Assembly (NCBI GenBank): GCA_037074615.1
Contig: CM073524.1
Coordinates: 14,833,406-14,897,405 of the forward strand
Direction of reading: 5' to 3'
DNA from: Leucaena leucocephala
Lineage: Eukaryota; Streptophyta; Magnoliopsida; Fabales; Fabaceae
Length of the DNA stretch: 64,000 nucleotides
The notes beneath the pieces are model-generated. The model was given only the letters and a program-made list of their open reading frames with translations. It searched no databases and was not told the DNA's origin. How positions within the stretch are numbered: position 1 is the stretch's first letter; each line of letters starts with the position of its first letter. Shown piece by piece: positions 1 to 8,379 of the stretch. The position numbers and the translations under genes were made by a program.

Positions 1-1391
1 TGATATGATCTTGACCCAGGGTGATTTAGTTGAACTTGAAGAGCTGAAGAAACGGTTGAATGCCAAATTTGAGGTGGAAGTCAGGGTAAAGTAAAACGCT
101 TTCTCAGGATTGAAGCTACACGGTCTGATTACGAAATATTCCCCTCACACAAGAGGTACATACAACACATCCTTCGCGAAGCAGGGACGAGGAACTGTAG
201 CATGGCTGCGCCACCAACGGGAATGAATCATCATTTGGCCCTTTATCGAGGCCGCACACGTACAGATAAGGAAACAATATGGTTTGATGTAAATGGGTCT
301 CTACAACGACGCTCGATGCAAATGGTAGCTCGGACATGTATAAGGCGAGGTCAGTGGCTACAAGCTGCACCATAAATATGGTGCGGACTATGACGAAACG
401 TTCTCCCTAGTAGCCTAGATTAATAATCTTCGTCTACTTCTCTTCCTGGCTGTAAATAAAAGCTGGACACTAAGCAAAGGGACGTGAAAAACCCTTTTCT
501 TAACGGAGATTTGGAAGTGGAGGTGTGCATGGATATACCAGGAGTCGTGGGCCATGAGTCTCTAAATGGGACACAAGTACGTAAGCTGGCAAACCACTGT
601 GTGCGCCAAAGAGATCGCCACATGCCTGGTTTGAAAAGCGTACCACAACGGCACACGATTTAGTTACAAAAGAAGCAACTCCGGTCCCACCATATTCATC
701 AAGCGAAGGAGAGGGAAGTTGGCTATCCTACTCGAATGTGTAGATGATATGGCCTCGACCCAGGACGGGCTAGGTTGGACTTGAAGAGCTGAAGACATAG
801 TTGGATGCGAATCTCGAGGTGGCAGTCAGGGTAAGGCAAAACACTTTCCCGGGATTGAGGTCCCACGGTCTGACTAGGAAAGATTTCCCTCACATGAGAA
901 ATACATACAATGCCCCCTCCGCGAAATAGGGGGGTGGAACTTGTAGCGCGGCTGAGTCACCCAATGGAAATGAGTCATCCTCTGGTCATTTGTCTCGGCC
1001 AGACACCTACAGATAAGGAAAAAATACCGTTTGACGTAGATGGGTCTTTACAATGACGCTCAATACAACATCCCAAATTTTCCCTATATGTATAAGACTT
1101 ATAGGGGGAAGAGGTAAAGAAGGGACTAGGATGGTAATCAGAAGAAAAGATAAGGATTAAGACAAGTCTTATGCCAAAGAAAGAGAGAAGGTGTAAAGTT
1201 GCAAGGCAAAAGTAACTAAATTTCAGGGGCCTAATGTACACTCGGAAAAGAAGAGGACTAAAGTGAAAATTCTACAAGTCCTATGGTGCAAAACGGAAGT
1301 AGGCGTAGACTTTGGGCTATTAGGTGTAATTATGAAGAGTTAAGGGCCTAAAGTGCAATTTCCAAAAGTCCAGGGGCAAAATGTGGGCTAG
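1..1391 (+). repeat. Monomer M0 (partial, left edge)
   Basis: Unit A tail 1-391, unit B 392-1067, spacer 1068-1382. The window opens inside the YVDD-coding part of unit A. Variants: a at 458, a at 487 (RT reading DVKN), c at 604, g at 778, g at 809, g at 867, c at 922. The a at 487 is shared only with M2 and M14. The g at 809 is shared only with M1 and M2. Confidence 0.97.
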
Positions 1392-1479
1392 GACGAAACG
1401 TTCACCCTCGTAGCCTAGATCAATAGTATTCGTGTACTACTCTTCCTAGCTGCAAATGAAAAGTTGGCCACTAATATAG

Positions 1480-1617
1480 ATGGGCATGAGAAGCACTCTT
1501 GTCAACAGAGAGTTGGGAATGGAGGTGTATATGGATATACCACAAGCGGTAGGGTACGAGTCGGTAAATGGGACGCTAGAACGTGAGCTGCAAAAGTCAC
1601 TGTATGTGCTAAAGTAA
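1480..1617 (+). pseudogene. Unit A open segment 1: RT motif-A region
   Basis: A 45-codon open stretch starting with ATG, preceded by an in-frame tag at 1477 and closed by taa at 1615. It contains EVYMDIP and ends SLYVLK, the typical copia RT stretch after motif A. The residue aligned with the catalytic aspartate of DVKN is glycine (codon ggc at 1483-1485, where unit B has gac). The ATG is internal to the old polyprotein and I see no reason to treat it as a real start. Confidence 0.85.
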
Positions 1618-1841
1618 TCGCCACACTCTTGGCTTGCAAAACTTATTGCAACTACAGACAATTTGGCTACAGGCAAAGCAACTCCGATCCCACCCTATTC
1701 ATCGAGCGAAGGAAGGGGAAGTTGGCTTTCCTACTCGGATACGTAGATGATATGATCTTGACCCAGGGTGATTTAGTTGAACTTGAAGAGCTGAAGAAAC
1801 GGTTGAATGCCAAATTTGAGGTGGAAGTCAGGGTAAAGTAA
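1587..1841 (+). pseudogene. Unit A open segment 2: RT fragment with intact YVDD
   Basis: Eighty-four codons are open between tga at 1584 and taa at 1839. This is the longest clearly RT-like frame of the YVDD region. FGYRQSNSD lies near the middle, then TLFIERRKGKLA, then YVDDM (Asp codons 1746-1751) and EELKKRL. The first possible start here is a TTG at 1629, giving a 70-residue product; there is no ATG. The stop arises where the family normally continues into the LGIEV region, which is read in another frame from 1820. The amino-acid sequence is the same in all 36 complete occurrences. Two catalytic aspartates are present, but the fingers, the motif-A aspartate, the thumb and RNase H are missing, so polymerase activity is not expected. 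Confidence 0.88.
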
Positions 1842-2122
1842 AACGCTTTCTCAGGATTGAAGCTACACGGTCTGATTACGAAATATTCCCCTCACACAAG
1901 AGGTACATACAACACATCCTTCGCGAAGCAGGGACGAGGAACTGTAGCATGGCTGCGCCACCAACGGGAATGAATCATCATTTGGCCCTTTATCGAGGCC
2001 GCACACGTACAGATAAGGAAACAATATGGTTTGATGTAAATGGGTCTCTACAACGACGCTCGATGCAAATGGTAGCTCGGACATGTATAAGGCGAGGTCA
2101 GTGGCTACAAGCTGCACCATAA
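1820..2122 (+). pseudogene. Unit A open segment 3: RT C-terminal region
   Basis: One hundred open codons without an ATG near the left end, closed by taa at 2120. The frame carries RIEATRSD, then a KRYIQHILREAG stretch matching the copia RKYVLDLLREAG-type region, then LALYRGRTRTDKE, the usual end of the RT domain before RNase H. Beyond TDKE (about 2025) the frame no longer looks like copia RNase H. The homologous reading switches to CKWV at 2035 in another frame. The neighbouring minus-strand open frame over 1863-2120 is its shadow. Confidence 0.8.
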
Positions 2123-2157
2123 ATATGGTGCGGACTATGACGAAACGTTCTCCCTAG
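2035..2157 (+). pseudogene. Unit A open segment 4: RT N-terminal motif at the A/B junction
   Basis: An open frame after tga at 2032 begins CKWV, followed by LDANGSSDMYKARSVA. This matches the N-terminal RVT_2 signature of copia elements (GCKWVF, DGS, RYKARLVA). The tga sits where the family has glycine (GGA to TGA). A frameshift after YKARSVA continues the homology as KYGADYDETF into unit B. An N-terminal motif lying downstream of the C-terminal TDKE is the scar of a tandem duplication. Confidence 0.85.
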
Positions 2158-2206
2158 TAGCCTAGATTAATAATCTTCGTCTACTTCTCTTCCTGGCTGT
2201 AAATAA

Positions 2207-2410
2207 AAGCTGGACACTAAGCAAAGGGACGTGCAAAACCCTTTTCTTAACGGAGATTTGGAAGTGGAGGTGTGCATGGATATACCAGGAGTCGTGGGCC
2301 ATGAGTCTCTAAATGGGACACAAGTACGTAAGCTGGCAAACCACTGTGTGCGCCAAAGAGATCGCCACATGCCTGGTTTGAAAAGCGTACCACAACGGCA
2401 CACGATTTAG
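2207..2410 (+). pseudogene. Unit B open segment 1: RT motif-A region
   Basis: Sixty-seven open codons, after a stop at 2204 and closed by tag at 2408. It carries DVQN-P-FLNGDLEVEV and CMDIP; the Asp of DVQN is the family's first catalytic aspartate. M0, M2 and M14 read DVKN here, the usual family residue. Downstream the frame departs from RT homology after about NGTQVRKL. No plausible start codon. Confidence 0.82.
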
Positions 2411-2531
2411 TTACAAAAGAAGCAACTCCGGTCCCACCATATTCATCAAGCGAAGGAGAGGGAAGTTGGCTATCCTACTCGAATGTGTAGATGATATGGC
2501 CTCGACCCAGGACGGGCTAGGTTGGACTTGA
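2382..2531 (+). pseudogene. Unit B open segment 2: RT fragment with CVDD
   Basis: A 49-codon stretch starting after tga at 2379. It shows RFSYKRSNSGPTIFIKRRRGKL-like spacing and then CVDDM in place of YVDDM. It ends at tga 2529 in M0-M2 and M7-M10. The other monomers have a at the equivalent of 2525, which turns tgg into tga and ends the frame two codons earlier. A 1-nt insertion relative to unit A lies just after CVDDM. Confidence 0.82.
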
Positions 2532-2659
2532 AGAGCTGAAGACATAGTTGGATGCGAATCTCGAGGTGGCAGTCAGGGTAAGGCAAAACACTTTCCCGGG
2601 ATTGAGGTCCCACGGTCTGACTAGGAAAGATTTCCCTCACATGAGAAATACATACAATG

Positions 2660-2680
2660 CCCCCTCCGCGAAATAGGGGG
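2660..2680. other. C-run/G-run inverted repeat in unit B
   Basis: CCCCCT at 2660-2665 faces AGGGGG at 2675-2680 across a 9-nt loop, next to one further G. It is present in every monomer. Unit A has no such pairing at the aligned place, so it arose by mutation in unit B. The loop base at 2669 is t instead of c in M3, M4 and M5. No function is implied. Confidence 0.55.
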
Positions 2681-2814
2681 GTGGAACTTGTAGCGCGGCT
2701 GAGTCACCCAATGGAAATGAGTCATCCTCTGGTCATTTGTCTCGGCCAGACACCTACAGATAAGGAAAAAATACCGTTTGACGTAGATGGGTCTTTACAA
2801 TGACGCTCAATACA

Positions 2815-3129
2815 ACATCCCAAATTTTCCCTATATGTATAAGACTTATAGGGGGAAGAGGTAAAGAAGGGACTAGGATGGTAATCAGAAGAAAAGATAA
2901 GGATTAAGACAAGTCTTATGCCAAAGAAAGAGAGAAGGTGTAAAGTTGCAAGGCAAAAGTAACTAAATTTCAGGGGCCTAATGTACACTCGGAAAAGAAG
3001 AGGACTAAAGTGAAAATTCTACAAGTCCTATGGTGCAAAACGGAAGTAGGCGTAGACTTTGGGCTATTAGGTGTAATTATGAAGAGTTAAGGGCCTAAAG
3101 TGCAATTTCCAAAAGTCCAGGGGCAAAAT
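2815..3129. other. Non-RT spacer of the monomer (in M1)
   Basis: About 315 bp without recognisable RT homology separates unit B from the next unit A. It replaces roughly 60 bp of the RT N-terminal motif (YKAR to KYG) that is still present at the A/B junction. The left half is purine-rich on this strand (about 83% purine over some 64 bp from 2850). The right half holds degenerate short repeats. No TATA-driven gene, tRNA-like sequence or convincing open frame is seen; the 88-codon minus-strand frame over 2722-2988 has no family resemblance and begins in the spacer. Its source is unknown. It could be part of an unrelated repeat inserted with a small deletion. Confidence 0.8.
2838..2850. repeat. 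13-bp palindrome TATAAG-A-CTTATA in spacer
   Basis: TATAAG and CTTATA form a perfect 6-bp inverted repeat around one A. A second 9-bp pairing exists between ATAAGACTT at 2839-2847 and AAGTCTTAT at 2911-2919. The G5 run that becomes G6 in M11-M13 starts immediately to the right. Confidence 0.7.
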
Positions 3130-3130
3130 G
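2971..3130. repeat. Degenerate short direct repeats in spacer
   Basis: Two related stretches of about 40 bp start at 3001 (AGGACTAAAGTGAAAATT) and 3091 (GGGCCTAAAGTGCAATTT). Each is followed by an AAGTCC-type block and a run ending GCAAAA. A shorter relative, CAGGGGCCTAATGTACAC, starts at 2971. Phrases of this kind are scattered widely in plant repeat DNA, which supports a plant source but does not identify the element. The c-to-a change seen in M7 and M30 makes the first stretch more like the second. Confidence 0.65.
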
Positions 3131-3138
3131 TGGGCTAG

Positions 3139-4885
3139 GACGAAACGTTCACCCTCGTAGCCTAGATCAATAGTATTCGTGTACTACTCTTCCTAGCTGC
3201 AAATGAAAAGTTGGCCACTAATATAGATGGGCATGAGAAGCACTCTTGTCAACAGAGAGTTGGGAATGGAGGTGTATATGGATATACCACAAGCGGTAGG
3301 GTACGAGTCGGTAAATGGGACGCTAGAACGTGAGCTGCAAAAGTCACTGTATGTGCTAAAGTAATCGCCACACTCTTGGCTTGCAAAACTTATTGCAACT
3401 ACAGACAATTTGGCTACAGGCAAAGCAACTCCGATCCCACCCTATTCATCGAGCGAAGGAAGGGGAAGTTGGCTTTCCTACTCGGATACGTAGATGATAT
3501 GATCTTGACCCAGGGTGATTTAGTTGAACTTGAAGAGCTGAAGAAACGGTTGAATGCCAAATTTGAGGTGGAAGTCAGGGTAAAGTAAAACGCTTTCTCA
3601 GGATTGAAGCTACACGGTCTGATTACGAAATATTCCCCTCACACAAGAGGTACATACAACACATCCTTCGCGAAGCAGGGACGAGGAACTGTAGCATGGC
3701 TGCGCCACCAACGGGAATGAATCATCATTTGGCCCTTTATCGAGGCCGCACACGTACAGATAAGGAAACAATATGGTTTGATGTAAATGGGTCTCTACAA
3801 CGACGCTCGATGCAAATGGTAGCTCGGACATGTATAAGGCGAGGTCAGTGGCTACAAGCTGCACCATAAATATGGTGCGGACTATGACGAAACGTTCTCC
3901 CTAGTAGCCTAGATTAATAATCTTCGTCTACTTCTCTTCCTGGCTGTAAATAAAAGCTGGACACTAAGCAAAGGGACGTGAAAAACCCTTTTCTTAACGG
4001 AGATTTGGAAGTGGAGGTGTGCATGGATATACCAGGAGTCGTGGGCCATGAGTCTCTAAATGGGACACAAGTACGTAAGCTGGCAAACCACTGTGTGCGC
4101 CAAAGAGATCGCCACATGCCTGGTTTGAAAAGCGTACCACAACGGCACACGATTTAGTTACAAAAGAAGCAACTCCGGTCCCACCATATTCATCAAGCGA
4201 AGGAGAGGGAAGTTGGCTATCCTACTCGAATGTGTAGATGATATGGCCTCGACCCAGGACGGGCTAGGTTGGACTTGAAGAGCTGAAGACATAGTTGGAT
4301 GCGAATCTCGAGGTGGCAGTCAGGGTAAGGCAAAACACTTTCCCGGGATTGAGGTCCCACGGTCTGACTAGGAAAGATTTCCCTCACATGAGAAATACAT
4401 ACAATGCCCCCTCCGCGAAATAGGGGGGTGGAACTTGTAGCGCGGCTGAGTCACCCAATGGAAATGAGTCATCCTCTGGTCATTTGTCTCGGCCAGACAC
4501 CTACAGATAAGGAAAAAATACCGTTTGACGTAGATGGGTCTTTACAATGACGCTCAATACAACATCCCAAATTTTCCCTATATGTATAAGACTTATAGGG
4601 GGAAGAGGTAAAGAAGGGACTAGGATGGTAATCAGAAGAAAAGATAAGGATTAAGACAAGTCTTATGCCAAAGAAAGAGAGAAGGTGTAAAGTTGCAAGG
4701 CAAAAGTAACTAAATTTCAGGGGCCTAATGTACACTCGGAAAAGAAGAGGACTAAAGTGAAAATTCTACAAGTCCTATGGTGCAAAACGGAAGTAGGCGT
4801 AGACTTTGGGCTATTAGGTGTAATTATGAAGAGTTAAGGGCCTAAAGTGCAATTTCCAAAAGTCCAGGGGCAAAATGTGGGCTAG
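3139..4885 (+). repeat. Monomer M2
   Basis: Unit A 3139-3885, unit B 3886-4561, spacer 4562-4876. It has a at 3981 (DVKN), like M0 and unlike the M1 between them. It shares c at 4098, g at 4272 and g at 4303 with M0 and M1. Confidence 0.97.
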
Positions 4886-6632
4886 GACGAAACGTTCACC
4901 CTCGTAGCCTAGATCAATAGTATTCGTGTACTACTCTTCCTAGCTGCAAATGAAAAGTTGGCCACTAATATAGATGGGCATGAGAAGCACTCTTGTCAAC
5001 AGAGAGTTGGGAATGGAGGTGTATATGGATATACCACAAGCGGTAGGGTACGAGTCGGTAAATGGGACGCTAGAACGTGAGCTGCAAAAGTCACTGTATG
5101 TGCTAAAGTAATCGCCACACTCTTGGCTTGCAAAACTTATTGCAACTACAGACAATTTGGCTACAGGCAAAGCAACTCCGATCCCACCCTATTCATCGAG
5201 CGAAGGAAGGGGAAGTTGGCTTTCCTACTCGGATACGTAGATGATATGATCTTGACCCAGGGTGATTTAGTTGAACTTGAAGAGCTGAAGAAACGGTTGA
5301 ATGCCAAATTTGAGGTGGAAGTCAGGGTAAAGTAAAACGCTTTCTCAGGATTGAAGCTACACGGTCTGATTACGAAATATTCCCCTCACACAAGAGGTAC
5401 ATACAACACATCCTTCGCGAAGCAGGGACGAGGAACTGTAGCATGGCTGCGCCACCAACGGGAATGAATCATCATTTGGCCCTTTATCGAGGCCGCACAC
5501 GTACAGATAAGGAAACAATATGGTTTGATGTAAATGGGTCTCTACAACGACGCTCGATGCAAATGGTAGCTCGGACATGTATAAGGCGAGGTCAGTGGCT
5601 ACAAGCTGCACCATAAATATGGTGCGGACTATGACGAAACGTTCTCCCTAGTAGCCTAGATTAATAATCTTCGTCTACTTCTCTTCCTGGCTGTAAATAA
5701 AAGCTGGACACTAAGCAAAGGGACGTGCAAAACCCTTTTCTTAACGGAGATTTGGAAGTGGAGGTGTGCATGGATATACCAGGAGTCGTGGGCCATGAGT
5801 CTCTAAATGGGACACAAGTACGTAAGCTGGCAAACCACTGTGTGTGCCAAAGAGATCGCCACATGCCTGGTTTGAAAAGCGTACCACAACGGCACACGAT
5901 TTAGTTACAAAAGAAGCAACTCCGGTCCCACCATATTCATCAAGCGAAGGAGAGGGAAGTTGGCTATCCTACTCGAATGTGTAGATGATATGGCCTCGAC
6001 CCAGGACGGGCTAGGTTGAACTTGAAGAGCTGAAGACATAGTTGGATGCCAATCTCGAGGTGGCAGTCAGGGTAAGGCAAAACACTTTCCCGGGATTGAG
6101 GTCCCACGGTCTGACTAGGAAAGATTTCCCTCACATGAGAAATACATACAATGCCCCCTCCGTGAAATAGGGGGGTGGAACTTGTAGCGCGGCTGAGTCA
6201 CCCAATGGAAATGAGTCATCCTCTGGTCATTTGTCTCGGCCAGACACCTACAGATAAGGAAAAAATACCGTTTGACGTAGATGGGTCTTTACAATGACGC
6301 TCAATACAACATCCCAAATTTTCCCTATATGTATAAGACTTATAGGGGGAAGAGGTAAAGAAGGGACTAGGATGGTAATCAGAAGAAAAGATAAGGATTA
6401 AGACAAGTCTTATGCCAAAGAAAGAGAGAAGGTGTAAAGTTGCAAGGCAAAAGTAACTAAATTTCAGGGGCCTAATGTACACTCGGAAAAGAAGAGGACT
6501 AAAGTGAAAATTCTACAAGTCCTATGGTGCAAAACGGAAGTAGGCGTAGACTTTGGGCTATTAGGTGTAATTATGAAGAGTTAAGGGCCTAAAGTGCAAT
6601 TTCCAAAAGTCCAGGGGCAAAATGTGGGCTAG
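4886..6632 (+). repeat. Monomer M3
   Basis: Unit A 4886-5632, unit B 5633-6308, spacer 6309-6623. First copy of the M3-M5 block, which is marked by t at 6163 (CCGTGAAATAG instead of CCGCGAAATAG). It also switches to t at 5845, a at 6019 and c at 6050, relative to M0-M2. Confidence 0.97.
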
Positions 6633-8379
6633 GACGAAACGTTCACCCTCGTAGCCTAGATCAATAGTATTCGTGTACTACTCTTCCTAGCTGCAAATGA
6701 AAAGTTGGCCACTAATATAGATGGGCATGAGAAGCACTCTTGTCAACAGAGAGTTGGGAATGGAGGTGTATATGGATATACCACAAGCGGTAGGGTACGA
6801 GTCGGTAAATGGGACGCTAGAACGTGAGCTGCAAAAGTCACTGTATGTGCTAAAGTAATCGCCACACTCTTGGCTTGCAAAACTTATTGCAACTACAGAC
6901 AATTTGGCTACAGGCAAAGCAACTCCGATCCCACCCTATTCATCGAGCGAAGGAAGGGGAAGTTGGCTTTCCTACTCGGATACGTAGATGATATGATCTT
7001 GACCCAGGGTGATTTAGTTGAACTTGAAGAGCTGAAGAAACGGTTGAATGCCAAATTTGAGGTGGAAGTCAGGGTAAAGTAAAACGCTTTCTCAGGATTG
7101 AAGCTACACGGTCTGATTACGAAATATTCCCCTCACACAAGAGGTACATACAACACATCCTTCGCGAAGCAGGGACGAGGAACTGTAGCATGGCTGCGCC
7201 ACCAACGGGAATGAATCATCATTTGGCCCTTTATCGAGGCCGCACACGTACAGATAAGGAAACAATATGGTTTGATGTAAATGGGTCTCTACAACGACGC
7301 TCGATGCAAATGGTAGCTCGGACATGTATAAGGCGAGGTCAGTGGCTACAAGCTGCACCATAAATATGGTGCGGACTATGACGAAACGTTCTCCCTAGTA
7401 GCCTAGATTAATAATCTTCGTCTACTTCTCTTCCTGGCTGTAAATAAAAGCTGGACACTAAGCAAAGGGACGTGCAAAACCCTTTTCTTAACGGAGATTT
7501 GGAAGTGGAGGTGTGCATGGATATACCAGGAGTCGTGGGCCATGAGTCTCTAAATGGGACACAAGTACGTAAGCTGGCAAACCACTGTGTGTGCCAAAGA
7601 GATCGCCACATGCCTGGTTTGAAAAGCGTACCACAACGGCACACGATTTAGTTACAAAAGAAGCAACTCCGGTCCCACCATATTCATCAAGCGAAGGAGA
7701 GGGAAGTTGGCTATCCTACTCGAATGTGTAGATGATATGGCCTCGACCCAGGACGGGCTAGGTTGAACTTGAAGAGCTGAAGACATAGTTGGATGCCAAT
7801 CTCGAGGTGGCAGTCAGGGTAAGGCAAAACACTTTCCCGGGATTGAGGTCCCACGGTCTGACTAGGAAAGATTTCCCTCACATGAGAAATACATACAATG
7901 CCCCCTCCGTGAAATAGGGGGGTGGAACTTGTAGCGCGGCTGAGTCACCCAATGGAAATGAGTCATCCTCTGGTCATTTGTCTCGGCCAGACACCTACAG
8001 ATAAGGAAAAAATACCGTTTGACGTAGATGGGTCTTTACAATGACGCTCAATACAACATCCCAAATTTTCCCTATATGTATAAGACTTATAGGGGGAAGA
8101 GGTAAAGAAGGGACTAGGATGGTAATCAGAAGAAAAGATAAGGATTAAGACAAGTCTTATGCCAAAGAAAGAGAGAAGGTGTAAAGTTGCAAGGCAAAAG
8201 TAACTAAATTTCAGGGGCCTAATGTACACTCGGAAAAGAAGAGGACTAAAGTGAAAATTCTACAAGTCCTATGGTGCAAAACGGAAGTAGGCGTAGACTT
8301 TGGGCTATTAGGTGTAATTATGAAGAGTTAAGGGCCTAAAGTGCAATTTCCAAAAGTCCAGGGGCAAAATGTGGGCTAG
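6633..8379 (+). repeat. Monomer M4
   Basis: Unit A 6633-7379, unit B 7380-8055, spacer 8056-8370. No difference from M3 at any tracked site; it carries the block marker t at 7910. Confidence 0.97.

Larger units (their letters stand above)
1392..2138 (+). pseudogene. RT unit A: decayed Ty1/copia reverse transcriptase segment (in M1)
   Basis: This is a remnant of the RVT_2 reverse transcriptase of a Ty1/copia Pol polyprotein, the enzyme that copies the element RNA into DNA. Family motifs appear in canonical order but in several frames: DETFTLVA at 1392, EVYMDIP near 1522-1545, SLYVLK before a stop at 1615, FGYRQSNSD near 1660-1690, YVDDM at 1740-1754, then the family LGIEV-type region read as RIEATRSD near 1852. 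A TDKE end (near 2014) runs directly into an N-terminal CKWV motif (2035) and YKAR (near 2083), ending with KYGADYDETF at the junction with unit B. Broken points are a tag at 1416 where K is usual, a taa at 1615 where Q is usual, at least four frame changes, and loss of the motif-A aspartate (Gly instead). The fragment is under half a normal RT/RH region and has no integrase, RNase H or LTR. It is not functional. Repeats at +1,747 bp steps. Confidence 0.93.
2139..2814 (+). pseudogene. RT unit B: second decayed Ty1/copia RT segment (in M1)
   Basis: This is a diverged copy of unit A, collinear with it and with only 1-3 nt length differences. It opens DETFSLVA at 2139 with the same tag in place of lysine. 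The motif-A region is well preserved at about 2228-2280 (DVQN, FLNGDLEVEV, CMDIP). The catalytic box reads CVDDM (Asp codons 2490-2495) instead of YVDDM. FPGIEVPRSD with a stop after it lies near 2595-2624, and KYIQCPLREIGG near 2647-2682. The 3' end again passes from the TDKE region into NTVxxRWVF, with a tga in place of glycine, and homology stops near 2814, where the spacer begins. Over 100 bp compared by eye (the region before and after LGIEV) it is about 78% identical to unit A, mostly transitions. It is non-functional. Most inter-monomer variants noticed in this window are in this unit. Confidence 0.92.
1392..3138 (+). repeat. Monomer M1 (first complete; reference copy)
   Basis: Unit A 1392-2138, unit B 2139-2814, spacer 2815-3129. 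It differs from M0 and M2 at 2234, where it has c (DVQN) rather than a. It shares with them c at 2351, g at 2525 and g at 2556. It is the reference for the detailed sub-features below. Confidence 0.97.

Noticed and set aside
116..656. Minus-strand open frames of 85 and 78 codons, recurring in every monomer
   Set aside because: They lie antisense to recognisable RT pseudogene sequence and have no family resemblance. One begins with GTG. Their recurrence follows only from the tandem repeat.
975..1241. Minus-strand 88-codon frame over the end of unit B and the spacer
   Set aside because: It crosses the breakpoint between RT and spacer and is broken by a single extra G in M11-M13 without consequence. 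The hydrophobic start looks like translated A/T-rich sequence rather than a signal peptide.
1446..1676. Minus-strand 76-codon frame in unit A
   Set aside because: It is antisense to the EVYMDIP and FGYRQSNSD coding strand. The RT reading on the plus strand explains the sequence.
1629..1841. Plus-strand 70-residue frame with YVDDM as an active reverse transcriptase
   Set aside because: It starts at TTG inside the old domain, covers only a small part of the palm, and lacks the motif-A aspartate, the rest of the polymerase and RNase H.
1919..1928. CTTCGCGAAG perfect 10-bp palindrome in unit A
   Set aside because: It sits in the leucine-arginine-glutamate coding stretch typical of copia RT and is best explained by codon sequence. 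No partner site or context suggests a binding role.
2830..2845. TATA-like CTATATGTATA in the spacer as a promoter
   Set aside because: No downstream gene, initiator or start codon in a sensible frame on either strand. A/T-rich matches of this kind are expected by chance.
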